A stretch of DNA of 64,000 nucleotides from Arthrobacter sp. CJ23 (GCF_024741795.1 NZ_CP102950.1:2232001-2296000), one strand, 5' to 3'. Positions 19,900 through 28,701 are shown, counted from the first letter of the stretch. The notes: generated from the sequence alone by a model not told the origin. Program-made: numbers and translations.

Positions 19900-21501
19900 C
19901 TAGCCTTCCTGGCCCCGGGCACGCAGTTCGCGCCGGAGGATCTTGCCCGACGCCGACTTCGGGATCGCGTCGACGAACTCAACGAACCGCACACGCTTGA
20001 ACGGCGCGACGTGCCCGGCAACGAACTCCATGACCTCCGTGTCCCCGAGCCCGGCCCCGGCCTGCCGGACGACGAACGCCTTGGGCACCTCTTCGCCGTC
20101 GTCCGCGTGGACTCCGATCACCGCTGCGTCCGCAATCTGCGCATGGGTGAGCAGCAGCGCTTCGAGCTCGGCCGGCGCGATCTGGTACCCCTTGTACTTG
20201 ATGAGCTCCTTGAGCCGGTCGACGATCGTCACGACGCCGTCGGCCGTGACCGTCGCTATGTCTCCCGTGCGGAGGAAACCGTCCGGGTCCAGCGTCGCAG
20301 CCGTCGCGTCTGGCCGGTTGAGGTAGCCCAGCATGACCTGCGGGCCCCGGACCAGGAGCTGCCCGGGCGCGCTGGGGCCCTCCGCGGGGGCCTCCATCTC
20401 CTCGTCCGTGACCGGGTCCAGGAGCTTGCATTCGGTGTTCGGCACCGTATAGCCGACCGAAGCGAGGGGCACCTTGTTGCCTGCGTCGATCGGAATGAGA
20501 TGCGAGACAGGGCTCAGCTCGGTCATGCCGTAGCCCTGGAGCATGGTGCAGCCCAGCCGGTCCGCCACGGCGTTCCCCAGTTCGCCGTCGAGCGGCGCAG
20601 CCCCGGAGAGGGTGGCGCGGACCGATGAGAGCTCGTACTGGTCAACGAGCGGATGCTTCGCGAGCGCCACCGCGATGGGCGGGGCGATGAACAGGAACGT
20701 GCAGCGGTGGTCCTGGGTGATGCGCAGGAACTCCGCGAGGTCGAACTTCGGCATCGTGACCAGCCGGGCCCGCTCCACGAAGGCGAGATTCAGCAGGACC
20801 GTCATGCCGTAGATGTGGAAGAACGGCAGGACGGCCAGCAGCACGTCGTCCTGGTTGACGCCCAGTAGCGCGCGCGACTGGGCGACGTTCGCGACGAGGT
20901 TGTGCTGGCTGAGCATGACGCCCTTCGGGGTGCCGCTGGTGCCCGAGGAATAGGGGATGACGGCCGCTGCGTGCGGATCGATGCGCACGTCCGGAGCCGG
21001 GAGGCCCGCACTGAGCGCCTCAAGCAACGAAGGATGCCCGGAAGCGGCAGCCGCGTCACCGCCGTCGAGCACCACGAGGTGTTGCGCCGGGATGCCCGCC
21101 GCCTGCGCCGCGGCCTGGGCCCGCTCGAGGAAGGGCGAGATCGTGAAGAGCCATGAGGCGCCCGCGTCCGTGAGCTGGCGGCCGGCTTCCTCGGCGGTGT
21201 ACAGCGCGTTGATGGTGGTGACGGCGGCGCCGGCACGGAGGATCCCGTGGAAGACGACGGCGAACGCCGGGATGTTGGGGCAGAACAGGCCCGCCGTGGT
21301 CCCCGGCCCGGCCTGCCGGTTTGCGAGCCAGCCGGCCAGGGCGTCGATGCGGGCGACGAGCTCGCCATAGCTCGTCCCCGCGCCGCTTGCGCCGTCCACG
21401 AGGGCGATCCTGTCCAGGTCCTGCGCGCCGAGCCCGCCGAACAGGTAGTCGTAGAGCGTGGACTCGGGGATCTCGACGTCGGGGTACGGGCTGGTGAACA
21501 T
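19900..21501 (-). CDS. 4-coumarate-CoA ligase-like acyl-CoA synthetase
   Basis: A 533-residue adenylate-forming ligase. It shows the P-loop-like YSSGTSGTPKGVMLS, the GYGMTELSPV motif, the GFLRTGDIA hinge and the C-terminal catalytic lysine in PKSASGKILRR. The pattern is that of plant-type 4-coumarate:CoA ligases, which activate hydroxycinnamates or other aryl and fatty acids. With the nearby acyl-CoA dehydrogenase, thiolase, pobA and pcaHG, a role in activating phenylpropanoid acids is plausible but unproven. AAGGAG precedes the ATG. arfB lies 85 bases upstream on the same strand. Confidence 0.85.
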   Translation of the reverse strand: MFTSPYPDVEIPESTLYDYLFGGLGAQDLDRIALVDGASGAGTSYGELVARIDALAGWLANRQAGPGTTAGLFCPNIPAFAVVFHGILRAGAAVTTINALYTAEEAGRQLTDAGASWLFTISPFLERAQAAAQAAGIPAQHLVVLDGGDAAAASGHPSLLEALSAGLPAPDVRIDPHAAAVIPYSSGTSGTPKGVMLSQHNLVANVAQSRALLGVNQDDVLLAVLPFFHIYGMTVLLNLAFVERARLVTMPKFDLAEFLRITQDHRCTFLFIAPPIAVALAKHPLVDQYELSSVRATLSGAAPLDGELGNAVADRLGCTMLQGYGMTELSPVSHLIPIDAGNKVPLASVGYTVPNTECKLLDPVTDEEMEAPAEGPSAPGQLLVRGPQVMLGYLNRPDATAATLDPDGFLRTGDIATVTADGVVTIVDRLKELIKYKGYQIAPAELEALLLTHAQIADAAVIGVHADDGEEVPKAFVVRQAGAGLGDTEVMEFVAGHVAPFKRVRFVEFVDAIPKSASGKILRRELRARGQEG

Positions 21502-21586
21502 GGCGGCTCCTTCGGCGCGCGACGGCGGGGGATCGCCGCCGTGCGTCCATTACACCCGGTGCGTATCGCCGGGACAAGGGGCCCGC

Positions 21587-22009
21587 CTATTCGGCGGACG
21601 GTCTTCGCCGCAGCTGTTTCGTCGCCGAGCGCTGGTTCTTTGTGGTGAGGCGGCGGCGGTTCGAGCCCCGGGTGGGCTTGGTGGGCCGGCGGGGAGCGGC
21701 TTCCGGAGCGAGTCCTTCCGCCACCAGTCCTGCGAGCTTGGCCAGGGCCGTCTCGCGGTTGCGCAGCTGCGAGCGCTGCTCTGAGGCGGTCACGGTGATG
21801 ACCCCGGCGATGAGGCGGTGCCCGAGGCGCGTGAGCAGCATCAGCCGTTGGCCGTCCGAAAGGGCCGCCGAGCCGGTTATGCTCCACGAGAGTTCGACGC
21901 GGCTGTCCGTGGTGTTGACGTGCTGACCACCTGGCCCGGACGAACGCGAGAACCGCCAGCCGAGTTCCGACGCCGGAATCGTGAGCGCGGGCGACACGTC
22001 AAGATCCAT
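21587..22009 (-). CDS. arfB: Peptidyl-tRNA hydrolase ArfB (ribosome rescue)
   Basis: A 140-residue class I release-factor-like protein. GPGGQHVN with the catalytic GGQ at residues 27-29 is followed by VELSW and a basic tail (RRRLTTKNQRSATKQLRRR) that enters the mRNA tunnel of stalled ribosomes. It frees nascent chains from ribosomes lacking a stop codon. I took the ATG at 22009 because it gives the family N-terminus; an ATG at 22036 is in frame but adds nine unusual residues. No strong ribosome site precedes either. Confidence 0.88.
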   Translation of the reverse strand: MDLDVSPALTIPASELGWRFSRSSGPGGQHVNTTDSRVELSWSITGSAALSDGQRLMLLTRLGHRLIAGVITVTASEQRSQLRNRETALAKLAGLVAEGLAPEAAPRRPTKPTRGSNRRRLTTKNQRSATKQLRRRPSAE

Positions 22010-22081
22010 GGAACAAGAGTTGCACAATGGGGGCATGATCGAAGCATCCCGCTGCCAACGGCCGGCCTGGCGGTGATGACC

Positions 22082-22345
22082 CTACTTCGTCATCCCGGGG
22101 TGGACCGGGACGAATTCGATGCCTTGCTGGATCTTCTTTTTGGGTCCATGGGAGAAGCCTTTGGCATCGAGCTGGTTGCCGGCCCTGTAGGCGGCCAGGG
22201 CTGCGTCGTAGATTTCGTTGAGCCGCCGCCCGGTGAGCACTTCCTGGCTTCCATCGCTGAAGATGATGATGGACACTGCGGCGCTGTTCGGAAAGTGCCT
22301 GTTCATGCGGATAAAGCCCTGGGCGTCCTGCTGGAGAGTAATCAA
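22082..22345 (-). CDS. Conserved-looking small protein of unknown function
   Basis: An 87-codon frame starting with TTG; an ATG at 22306 would give 74 residues. The middle (AAVSIIIFSDGSQEVLTGRRLNEIYDAALAAY) reads as strand-turn-helix, and the tail is basic then hydrophobic (GPKKKIQQGIEFVPV). I do not recognise the family, and there is no clear ribosome site. The amino-acid make-up is protein-like, which favours it over the overlapping frames. Confidence 0.45.
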   Translation of the reverse strand: MITLQQDAQGFIRMNRHFPNSAAVSIIIFSDGSQEVLTGRRLNEIYDAALAAYRAGNQLDAKGFSHGPKKKIQQGIEFVPVHPGMTK

Positions 22346-22511
22346 GGTGGTTCACGCTTTCAGATTCGGTGACCTCCAGTCTGGCCTACGTGCCGGCGGC
22401 GATGTGTCGCAGTGCGAAGGGCCGGTTCGCGGGGCTGCGGATTCCCCACCTCAGTACGTAACATTGAAGCAATTACAGGCATCAGCTTGCGAAGTTTAGA
22501 GAAAAGGAATA

Positions 22512-23531
22512 TTGACCTTGTCCCTCGAAACATTGCCCGTCCTCGACTTCTCCCAATTGAACGCGGGCCCGGAGGCAGCGGCCCTCTTCCGCGACGATCT
22601 GCGCAATGCCATGCATGAGGTCGGCTTCCTCTACCTGGCCGGCCACGGCATTCCGCAGGAGCTGACGGACGCCATTCTGGACATCTCCCGGCGCTTCTTC
22701 GATCTGCCGGAGGAACAGAAGCTCGCCATCGAAAACGTCCACAGCCCGCAGTTCCGTGGCTACACCAGGGTGGGCGGCGAACTCACCGACGGCGGCATCG
22801 ATTGGCGCGAGCAGATCGACGTTGGCGTCGAACGGGCCGCCATCCCGCCGGGACCGGACGTCGCGGACTACTGGCGGCTTGAGGGACCGAATCTGTGGCC
22901 GGAGGCGCTTCCCGAAATGCGGCAGATTGTCGGGGAGTGGACCGATCGGCTCAGTGCCATTTCGCTCAGCCTCCTGCGCGCCTTGGCCGTGTCCCTCGGA
23001 GCCCCTGAGGACACCTTCGACGCAGCCTTCGCCGAGCGGGCCTTCCCCTTGCTCAAGATTGTGCGCTACCCGGGGGAATCCAACCCGGAGCCCAAGCAAG
23101 GGGTGGGTTCCCACCGGGACGGCGGCGTGATCACGCTCCTGCTGGTGGAGCCCGGAAAGGGCGGGCTCCAGGTCGAGTACCAGGGGACCTGGATCGACGC
23201 ACCCCAAGTGCCGGGAACCTTCGTTGTCAACATCGGCGAAATGCTGGAGCTGGCCACCAACGGCTACCTCAAGGCAACCCTGCACCGCGTGATCTCGCCC
23301 CTTCGCGGCACCGACAGGATCTCCCTGCCCTTCTTCTACAACCCGGCGCTGGACGCCACCATGCCGCAGCTGGCCGTGAGTCCCGAGTTCCAGTCGCGGG
23401 CACGGGGCCTCTCGGTTGACCCGACGAACAGCCCCATCCTGGAAACCTACGGGGACAACGCCCTCCGCTACCGGCTCCGGGCGCACCCGAACGTCGTCGC
23501 CGTCCACCACGCGGACCTGCTTGGTGGCTGA
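22512..23531 (+). CDS. 2-oxoglutarate/Fe(II)-dependent dioxygenase, isopenicillin-N-synthase family
   Basis: A 339-residue enzyme. An N-terminal DIOX_N region (residues 5-110, with GFLYLAGHGIP) precedes the jelly-roll core with the iron triad H201, D203 (SHRDGG) and H258 (TLHRV), and R269 of RISLPF for 2-oxoglutarate. It hydroxylates or oxidises an unknown small molecule. The TTG start has AAAGGAAT just upstream. It lies before an iron-box-controlled importer but is separated from it by about 150 bases containing that box, so it is probably a separate unit. Confidence 0.85.
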   Translation: MTLSLETLPVLDFSQLNAGPEAAALFRDDLRNAMHEVGFLYLAGHGIPQELTDAILDISRRFFDLPEEQKLAIENVHSPQFRGYTRVGGELTDGGIDWREQIDVGVERAAIPPGPDVADYWRLEGPNLWPEALPEMRQIVGEWTDRLSAISLSLLRALAVSLGAPEDTFDAAFAERAFPLLKIVRYPGESNPEPKQGVGSHRDGGVITLLLVEPGKGGLQVEYQGTWIDAPQVPGTFVVNIGEMLELATNGYLKATLHRVISPLRGTDRISLPFFYNPALDATMPQLAVSPEFQSRARGLSVDPTNSPILETYGDNALRYRLRAHPNVVAVHHADLLGG

Positions 23532-23608
23532 GTGGCGGGGCGCTGGTCAATCGGAGTTTGACCGCCCGGGGCGGGTCGCTGGGTAGCCGGCGCGGCGCAG
23601 GCCATTTT

Positions 23609-23636
23609 TTACGCAGGAACTGTTACGCAGGAACTG
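23609..23636 (+). repeat. Perfect 14-bp tandem repeat
   Basis: TTACGCAGGAACTG occurs twice head to tail with no gap, 20 bases before the iron box of the ABC importer. It may be a recent slip duplication or part of the promoter. Confidence 0.6.
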
Positions 23637-23657
23637 CCGCCCGCTTTTGCCTTATGC

Positions 23658-23676
23658 GCAGGTAAGGCTAACCTAA
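23658..23676 (+). promoter_or_regulatory. IdeR/DtxR-type iron box
   Basis: GCAGGTAAGGCTAACCTAA matches the actinobacterial iron-box consensus TTAGGTTAGSCTAACCTAA at all but the first two bases and one central A/T position. The consensus is established knowledge. The site lies about 60 bases before the TTG start I favour for the substrate-binding protein. It predicts repression of the importer when iron is plentiful. Confidence 0.7.
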
Positions 23677-23739
23677 ATGGTCGTTACGTTCCTGTGCCCG
23701 GCAAAGCATCCACCGGGCGATCCCTCTAGGCGGTTCCTT

Positions 23740-25290
23740 TTGCGTGTATTCAGCCGGTCCACCACGGTCCTCGGACTGGTCGCTGTGCTCTCCCTGACTG
23801 GCTGCGGCTTCAAAAGTGCCCAGGGCGGCGCCGCCGGCAGCGCGCCGGACCCTGGGCAGCGGATTGTCGTAGACAACTTCCGCGCTCCCGTGGCCAACTG
23901 GGCGCCGGAGTCGGACGCGGCCTACATCCTTTCCCTTTCGGGATGCCTGGAAACACTGACCAAGTACGACCACGCCCAGGGGAAGGTTGTTCCTTTCCTG
24001 GCCGAGGAATGGAAGCAGGTCTCGCCCGTGGAATGGGACTTCAGCATCCGCGACGGCGTGAAGTTCCAGGACGGCACCGAGCTGACGGCCGAGGCTGTGG
24101 CAGCTTCCCTCCAGCATGTTCTCGATGCCAAGGTGCCCGCCAGGGCCTTCAACCGGACCTCCATCAGTTCCGTCAAGGCCGTGGATGGCGGCACCGTCCG
24201 GGTCACCACGCCTGGGGAGAGCCCGCTGGTCCCGTACCGCCTGGCAAGTGTCAACACCGGCGTCCTGGCACCCGCCGCCTACAAGGACGGAACCGTGGAC
24301 CCCTTCGGCCACTGCACCGGCCCCTTCACCCCCGTCTCGGAGAAGCCCAAGCAATCGCTGACGTTGGACCGCAACGAGAACTACTGGGGCGGCAAGGTCC
24401 AGCTCGCCGGCGCAGAGGTGCGTTTCATCACGAACGGTGCCACCCGGGCGGCCCAGGTGCAGACCGGTGAGGCCGACGTGTCCCTGTCGATCCCGGCGGC
24501 AAGCCTATCCGGACTCAAGGATGCCCCGAATGTCAGCGTCCTGAAGGCCGATTCGTCGCGTACCGCGACCCTGTACCTGAACAACGGCCGGAAGCCGCTC
24601 GACGACGTCAACGTGCGGAAGGCTCTCCGCTCGGCCCTCGATCTGGACGCCCTAGCCGCGAGCGTCTACGAAGGTGCCGCTCTGCCTTCCACGGGACCGT
24701 TCGCGCCTTCGGAGCCGTGGGCGGGGGAAAAGTTCAGTGCGCCGCGCCAGAACGTGGACGAGGCGAAGGCCCTGCTCGCCGGGGCAGGCTACACCCCGGA
24801 ACGGCCGCTGGAGATCATCGCCATCGTGGAACGCGCGGAATTCGCTGACGTGGCGACCGTGATCCAGGAAAACCTCAAGAACATCGGCATCCCGGTGACA
24901 GTCCAGGCGAAGGAATACGCCGCGGCGGAGCCGGACGTGCTCGCTGGCAACTACGACATGCTGCTCAGCCAGCGGAACCGCCTCATCGACATCGCGGACC
25001 CTATCGGTTTCCTCACGGCCGACTACACTTGCAAGGGCAGCTACAACCTGAGCCACTTCTGCGATGCGGACTACGACCGCATCATCAGCGAGGCAGGCAA
25101 GGCCAGCAACCCCGAGGAGCGTTACGGCCTCTACTCGCAAGCCGGGCAGATCCTGGAGTCCAAGGCCGTCAACGTGTGGCTCGTGAACGAACAGGCCACC
25201 GACGCCATCCGCAGCAACGTCCAGGGCTACGTGCAGGACCCCCTGGCCCGGTACGTCCTGACCGCACAGACAGCGAAGACGGGATCCTAG
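23740..25290 (+). CDS. ABC importer substrate-binding lipoprotein, family 5 (peptide/nickel type)
   Basis: A 516-residue lipoprotein. The signal ends in the lipobox LTGC (Cys22), and the body has the family 5 fold, with LETLTKYD, WDFSIRDGVKFQDGTELTAE and NENYWGG. Such proteins capture peptides, nickel or metal chelates. An ATG at 23677 is in frame and would add 21 residues (start MVVTFLCP), but it abuts the iron box and lengthens the signal peptide; I favour the TTG at 23740. The permeases and ATPase follow. The iron box suggests uptake of a metal-chelate or metallophore. Confidence 0.85.
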   Translation: MRVFSRSTTVLGLVAVLSLTGCGFKSAQGGAAGSAPDPGQRIVVDNFRAPVANWAPESDAAYILSLSGCLETLTKYDHAQGKVVPFLAEEWKQVSPVEWDFSIRDGVKFQDGTELTAEAVAASLQHVLDAKVPARAFNRTSISSVKAVDGGTVRVTTPGESPLVPYRLASVNTGVLAPAAYKDGTVDPFGHCTGPFTPVSEKPKQSLTLDRNENYWGGKVQLAGAEVRFITNGATRAAQVQTGEADVSLSIPAASLSGLKDAPNVSVLKADSSRTATLYLNNGRKPLDDVNVRKALRSALDLDALAASVYEGAALPSTGPFAPSEPWAGEKFSAPRQNVDEAKALLAGAGYTPERPLEIIAIVERAEFADVATVIQENLKNIGIPVTVQAKEYAAAEPDVLAGNYDMLLSQRNRLIDIADPIGFLTADYTCKGSYNLSHFCDADYDRIISEAGKASNPEERYGLYSQAGQILESKAVNVWLVNEQATDAIRSNVQGYVQDPLARYVLTAQTAKTGS

Positions 25291-25308
25291 CGGGTCCGAG
25301 GAACACGG

Positions 25309-26250
25309 ATGCTCTCCTTCATGGCCAGAAGAACGGCGACTTTGGTGGTCGCCGTTCTTCTGTCGTCCTTCGCGGTGTTCCTGGTTCCCTACGTGACGCC
25401 GGGGGATCCGGTGCGCAAAATCATCCGGTCCCGGGTGGCAGGCGACGTCGTCGATGAATCGACCGTCCAGGCGCTCGGCATGAGCCTGGGGCTCCACGAT
25501 CCGCTCCCGGTCCAGTACTTTCGCTGGCTTGGCGGCCTGCTCGGCGGAGACATGGGGCTTTCCCATGTCAGCCGGACCCCCGTGGTGGAACAAGTGATGC
25601 CTGCGCTCGCCGTCACGCTCAGCCTTGTTGTGCTGGCACTCGCCGCGGCAGTCCTGGTTTCCTTGCCGCTGGGCATGGCCTCGGCCCTCCGTCAAGGACG
25701 GAAGACGGACAAGATCATCACCACGGTCACGCAGTCCTTCATCGCCATGCCCGAGTACTGGCTGGCCCCGCTGCTTGTCCTGGTGTTCGCGCTGAAACTT
25801 GCCGTACTTCCCTCGGCGGGCTGGAACGATGCATCCTCCGCCGTCCTGCCGGCGGCCGCCCTTGCCCTGCGCCCCATCAGCTACTTCACCTCCGCGGTAC
25901 GCACCGGAATGATCGACGCCCTTGAGGCGGAGCATGTCCCGGCGGCCCGCGCCCGGGGGATGAGCCAGGCCCAGGCCATCCTCAGGCATGTCGTTCCCAA
26001 CGGCCTGCTGCCTCTGGCCACCCTGGTTGCGGTGTGGTTCGCCGGCCTGCTGGGCGGCTCGGTGATCGTGGAGGTCATCTTCGCCGTTCCCGGAATGGGC
26101 CGCTTGCTGTACGACGCCGTGGTCAACAGCGACATCCCCCTGGCCCAGGGAGGCGTCGTGGTGGTCGTCGCCCTGGCCGTTGCGGTGACCACCCTTGCGG
26201 ACTTCGTCCACCGATTCCTGAGCCCCAAAGCCGGAGGTGCCCTTGCGTAG
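25309..26250 (+). CDS. ABC importer permease, DppB/NikB type
   Basis: A 313-residue permease with six hydrophobic helices and the inner-membrane-component loop EHVPAARARGMSQAQAILRHVVPNG that contacts the ATPase. The N-terminus (LLSSFAVFLVPYVTPGDPV) is the DppB type. A GAGGAA site precedes the ATG. A strong hairpin covers codons 7-18 (25327-25361). The stop region overlaps the next permease by 14 bases. Confidence 0.9.
   Translation: MLSFMARRTATLVVAVLLSSFAVFLVPYVTPGDPVRKIIRSRVAGDVVDESTVQALGMSLGLHDPLPVQYFRWLGGLLGGDMGLSHVSRTPVVEQVMPALAVTLSLVVLALAAAVLVSLPLGMASALRQGRKTDKIITTVTQSFIAMPEYWLAPLLVLVFALKLAVLPSAGWNDASSAVLPAAALALRPISYFTSAVRTGMIDALEAEHVPAARARGMSQAQAILRHVVPNGLLPLATLVAVWFAGLLGGSVIVEVIFAVPGMGRLLYDAVVNSDIPLAQGGVVVVVALAVAVTTLADFVHRFLSPKAGGALA
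25327..25361 (+). other. Strong 14-bp hairpin inside the start of the permease gene
   Basis: AGAAGAACGGCGAC and GTCGCCGTTCTTCT pair perfectly around a 7-base loop, all within codons 7-18 of the permease. The position, just after the substrate-binding protein gene, would suit a processing or attenuation element that lets the binding protein be made in excess of the membrane parts. That role is inference. Confidence 0.6.
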
Positions 26251-27070
26251 CGGATCAGCAACCGACCGTGCCGCCGTCGTCGTCCTCGCCCTCGTTGTGG
26301 TTGCGGTGGCCGCCGCTCCGTGGCTGACGCCGTATCCGCCGGAGCAGCAGAACCTCCTGGCCCGGCTTTCGCCGCCCAACGGGGCCCACTGGTTGGGGAC
26401 GGACCACCTTGGACGGGACAACCTCAGCAGGCTGCTCGACGGCGGCCGCTTCTCCATGCTGATGGCCGCCGTGGCGACTCTCCTGACCGGACTCCTGGGC
26501 ATCGTGATCGGGATTGCCAGCGCACGCCGCCGGGGCTGGCTGGATGAGATCTTCACCCGCACCAACGATGTCCTCCTGGCCCTTCCCGAGATGGTGGTGG
26601 CGCTGTTCATCGTCGCGGCCATGGGGACCAGCTTCCAATCGCTCCTTGTGGCGCTGACGGTGACCGGCTGGACGCCCTTCGCCCGCTTGGCGCGTACGCT
26701 GGCCTATGATGTCTCGGCGCGGGGATTCGTGGAGGCCGCACGCGTGGTGGGCTGCCCACCGTCGTTCGTTGTTTTCCGGCACATCCTCCCGCACCTGGCC
26801 GCCCCTATGCTGGGGCAGGCCACGCTGAGGTACGGGCAACTGCTCATCGGCGTTGGAGCCCTGTCCTACCTGGGCCTCGGTGTCCAGCCGCCGCAATCGG
26901 ACTGGGGCTCGATGCTCGCCGCGGCCCAGCCCTTCGCGGACCGGGCGCCGGTGGGGATCATCGCGCCGGGCCTGGCCATTTTCGTCGTGGCCCTGTGCGT
27001 CACGTTGATCGGACAGCGCGCCGCCCACATGGCAGCCACTCCGCTCCTTCTGCCGGCGGGGAGCCGCTGA
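26237..27070 (+). CDS. ABC importer permease, DppC/NikC type
   Basis: A 277-residue permease. The entry NGAHWLGTDHLGRDNLSRLLDGGR is the hallmark of DppC-type subunits, followed by five more helices and the ATPase-contact loop GFVEAARVVGCPPSFVVFRHILPH. The GTG at 26237 overlaps the previous gene by 14 bases; a TTG two codons later is possible. The ATPase gene starts 2 bases after the stop. Confidence 0.9.
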   Translation: MPLRSGSATDRAAVVVLALVVVAVAAAPWLTPYPPEQQNLLARLSPPNGAHWLGTDHLGRDNLSRLLDGGRFSMLMAAVATLLTGLLGIVIGIASARRRGWLDEIFTRTNDVLLALPEMVVALFIVAAMGTSFQSLLVALTVTGWTPFARLARTLAYDVSARGFVEAARVVGCPPSFVVFRHILPHLAAPMLGQATLRYGQLLIGVGALSYLGLGVQPPQSDWGSMLAAAQPFADRAPVGIIAPGLAIFVVALCVTLIGQRAAHMAATPLLLPAGSR

Positions 27071-27072
27071 CC

Positions 27073-28683
27073 ATGCCGGAACAACTCGTCATCGAAGACC
27101 TGCACGTCAGCAGCGTCCAGGCCTCCCGCGGCATCCTTTCAGGCGTCAGCCTGGCCGTTGAGCCGGGGGAATTCGTGGCATTGGTGGGCGGATCGGGCTC
27201 CGGCAAGACCATGACGGCGATGTCGGCCCTGCGCCTGCTGCCGGAGCAACTCAGGATCGAATCCGGCTCCATCCGCCTTGGCGGAACCGAACTCTCCACG
27301 GCCGGTGAAGCGGAGCTGAACAGTGTCCGCGGCGGCAGGCTCGGCATGCTGTTCCAACAGCCCAAGAGGATGTTCAACCCCGCGAAGACCATCGGCAGCC
27401 ACCTCCGGGAACCGTTGGCCATGCACGCCCGTCTCCGCGGCGCACACGCAAAGGCCAGGACCCTGGAACTGCTGGCCGAGGTCGGATTCGAGGACCCTGC
27501 CTGGGGCGCCAAGGCGTACCCGCACCAGCTGTCGGGCGGGATGGCACAGCGGGCCATGACGGCCCTTGCGCTGGCAGGACAACCGGGCATCCTGCTGGCA
27601 GACGAGCCGACGTCGGCCCTGGACAAAGTGCTGGAACGGCAGATCCTGCAGCTGCTCGACCGAGAGCGGGGCGAACGCGGACTCGGCGTCCTGTACATCA
27701 CCCACAACCTGGCCTCCGTGGCCGCCTTCGCGGACCGGGTGCTGGTCATGGACGGCGGGCAGATCGTGGAGTCAGGGCCCGCCCCGCAGGTCCTCAGCCG
27801 GCCGCGGACGGAATACACCCGGCAGTTGCTCGAGGCCTCCACCCTGCTGCCGGCCACCAGGGGCCAGACCCAAGCCGCGGCCGGAAACGTCCTGGACCTG
27901 GACCGGGTGGTGAAGCGCTTCGGCCCTGCCAGGGGTGGCGCGCGGGCAGCCCTGGACAACGTCTCCCTGCAGGTGGAGCGGGGCGAGGTCCTGGGTGTGC
28001 TAGGCCAGTCGGGGTCGGGAAAGAGCACCCTGGCCCGGCTGATTGTCGGCCTCGAGGACATCAGCAGCGGGACGATCAGCCGTTCCCTCGAGCCTGGCGT
28101 GAAGCGCGGCCGGGTGGCGACCGCCGTGCAATTGGTCTTCCAGGAGCCGCACGATTCCTTCGACCCCAGGATGACGCTCCGGGCCAGCCTCGAGGCTCCG
28201 CTGCTGCAGCGCAAGGACCTCAACGCAAGCACCCGTGCGCTCAGGATCGAGGAGGTCATGGCAGAGGTCGGCCTGGACACCGAGATGCTTGGCAGGCGGC
28301 CAGCCCAGTTCTCCGGCGGGCAGCTGCAACGGGTCACGATTGCGCGGGCTCTGCTGCTGGAACCGGAAGTGCTGATCTGCGACGAGGCAACGTCCGCCCT
28401 GGATGCCTTGACCCAGCGCACCATCCTGAACCTGCTGCGCCGCCTCCACCAGGACCGGGGGCTCTCACTCGTCATGATCACGCATGACATGGACGTTGTG
28501 CGGCATATGTGCGACCGTGTGGCGGTCCTTTACCAAGGGCGCCTGGTGGAAGTTGCCGAGACCACCAGCTTCTTTGCCGATCCGCAGCACGAGCACAGCA
28601 AGGATCTGGTGTCGGCGGCGATTCCCTGCCGCGGACTGCACTTGAAGAAGATCACGGTCGGCCAGGACACCGCGGCCGTGTAG
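27073..28683 (+). CDS. ABC importer ATPase with two fused nucleotide-binding domains
   Basis: A 536-residue protein containing two complete ATPase domains, equivalent to DppD and DppF in one chain. Domain 1 (about 1-270) has GGSGSGKT, LSGGMAQR and DEPTSALD; domain 2 (about 275-536) has GQSGSGKST, FSGGQLQR and DEATSALD. Both keep the switch histidine (ITHN, ITHD). It powers the importer encoded by the three preceding genes and is the last gene of the operon. Fused ATPases of this kind are common in actinobacteria and in metallophore importers. Confidence 0.92.
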   Translation: MPEQLVIEDLHVSSVQASRGILSGVSLAVEPGEFVALVGGSGSGKTMTAMSALRLLPEQLRIESGSIRLGGTELSTAGEAELNSVRGGRLGMLFQQPKRMFNPAKTIGSHLREPLAMHARLRGAHAKARTLELLAEVGFEDPAWGAKAYPHQLSGGMAQRAMTALALAGQPGILLADEPTSALDKVLERQILQLLDRERGERGLGVLYITHNLASVAAFADRVLVMDGGQIVESGPAPQVLSRPRTEYTRQLLEASTLLPATRGQTQAAAGNVLDLDRVVKRFGPARGGARAALDNVSLQVERGEVLGVLGQSGSGKSTLARLIVGLEDISSGTISRSLEPGVKRGRVATAVQLVFQEPHDSFDPRMTLRASLEAPLLQRKDLNASTRALRIEEVMAEVGLDTEMLGRRPAQFSGGQLQRVTIARALLLEPEVLICDEATSALDALTQRTILNLLRRLHQDRGLSLVMITHDMDVVRHMCDRVAVLYQGRLVEVAETTSFFADPQHEHSKDLVSAAIPCRGLHLKKITVGQDTAAV

Positions 28684-28687
28684 GCTG

Positions 28688-28701
28688 CGGGGCTTTCCCC
28701 G
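28688..28701 (+). terminator. Short hairpin after the ABC importer operon
   Basis: CGGGG CTTT CCCCG, a 5-bp stem with a 4-base loop, begins 4 bases after the ATPase stop. It is weak but well placed. Confidence 0.35.
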
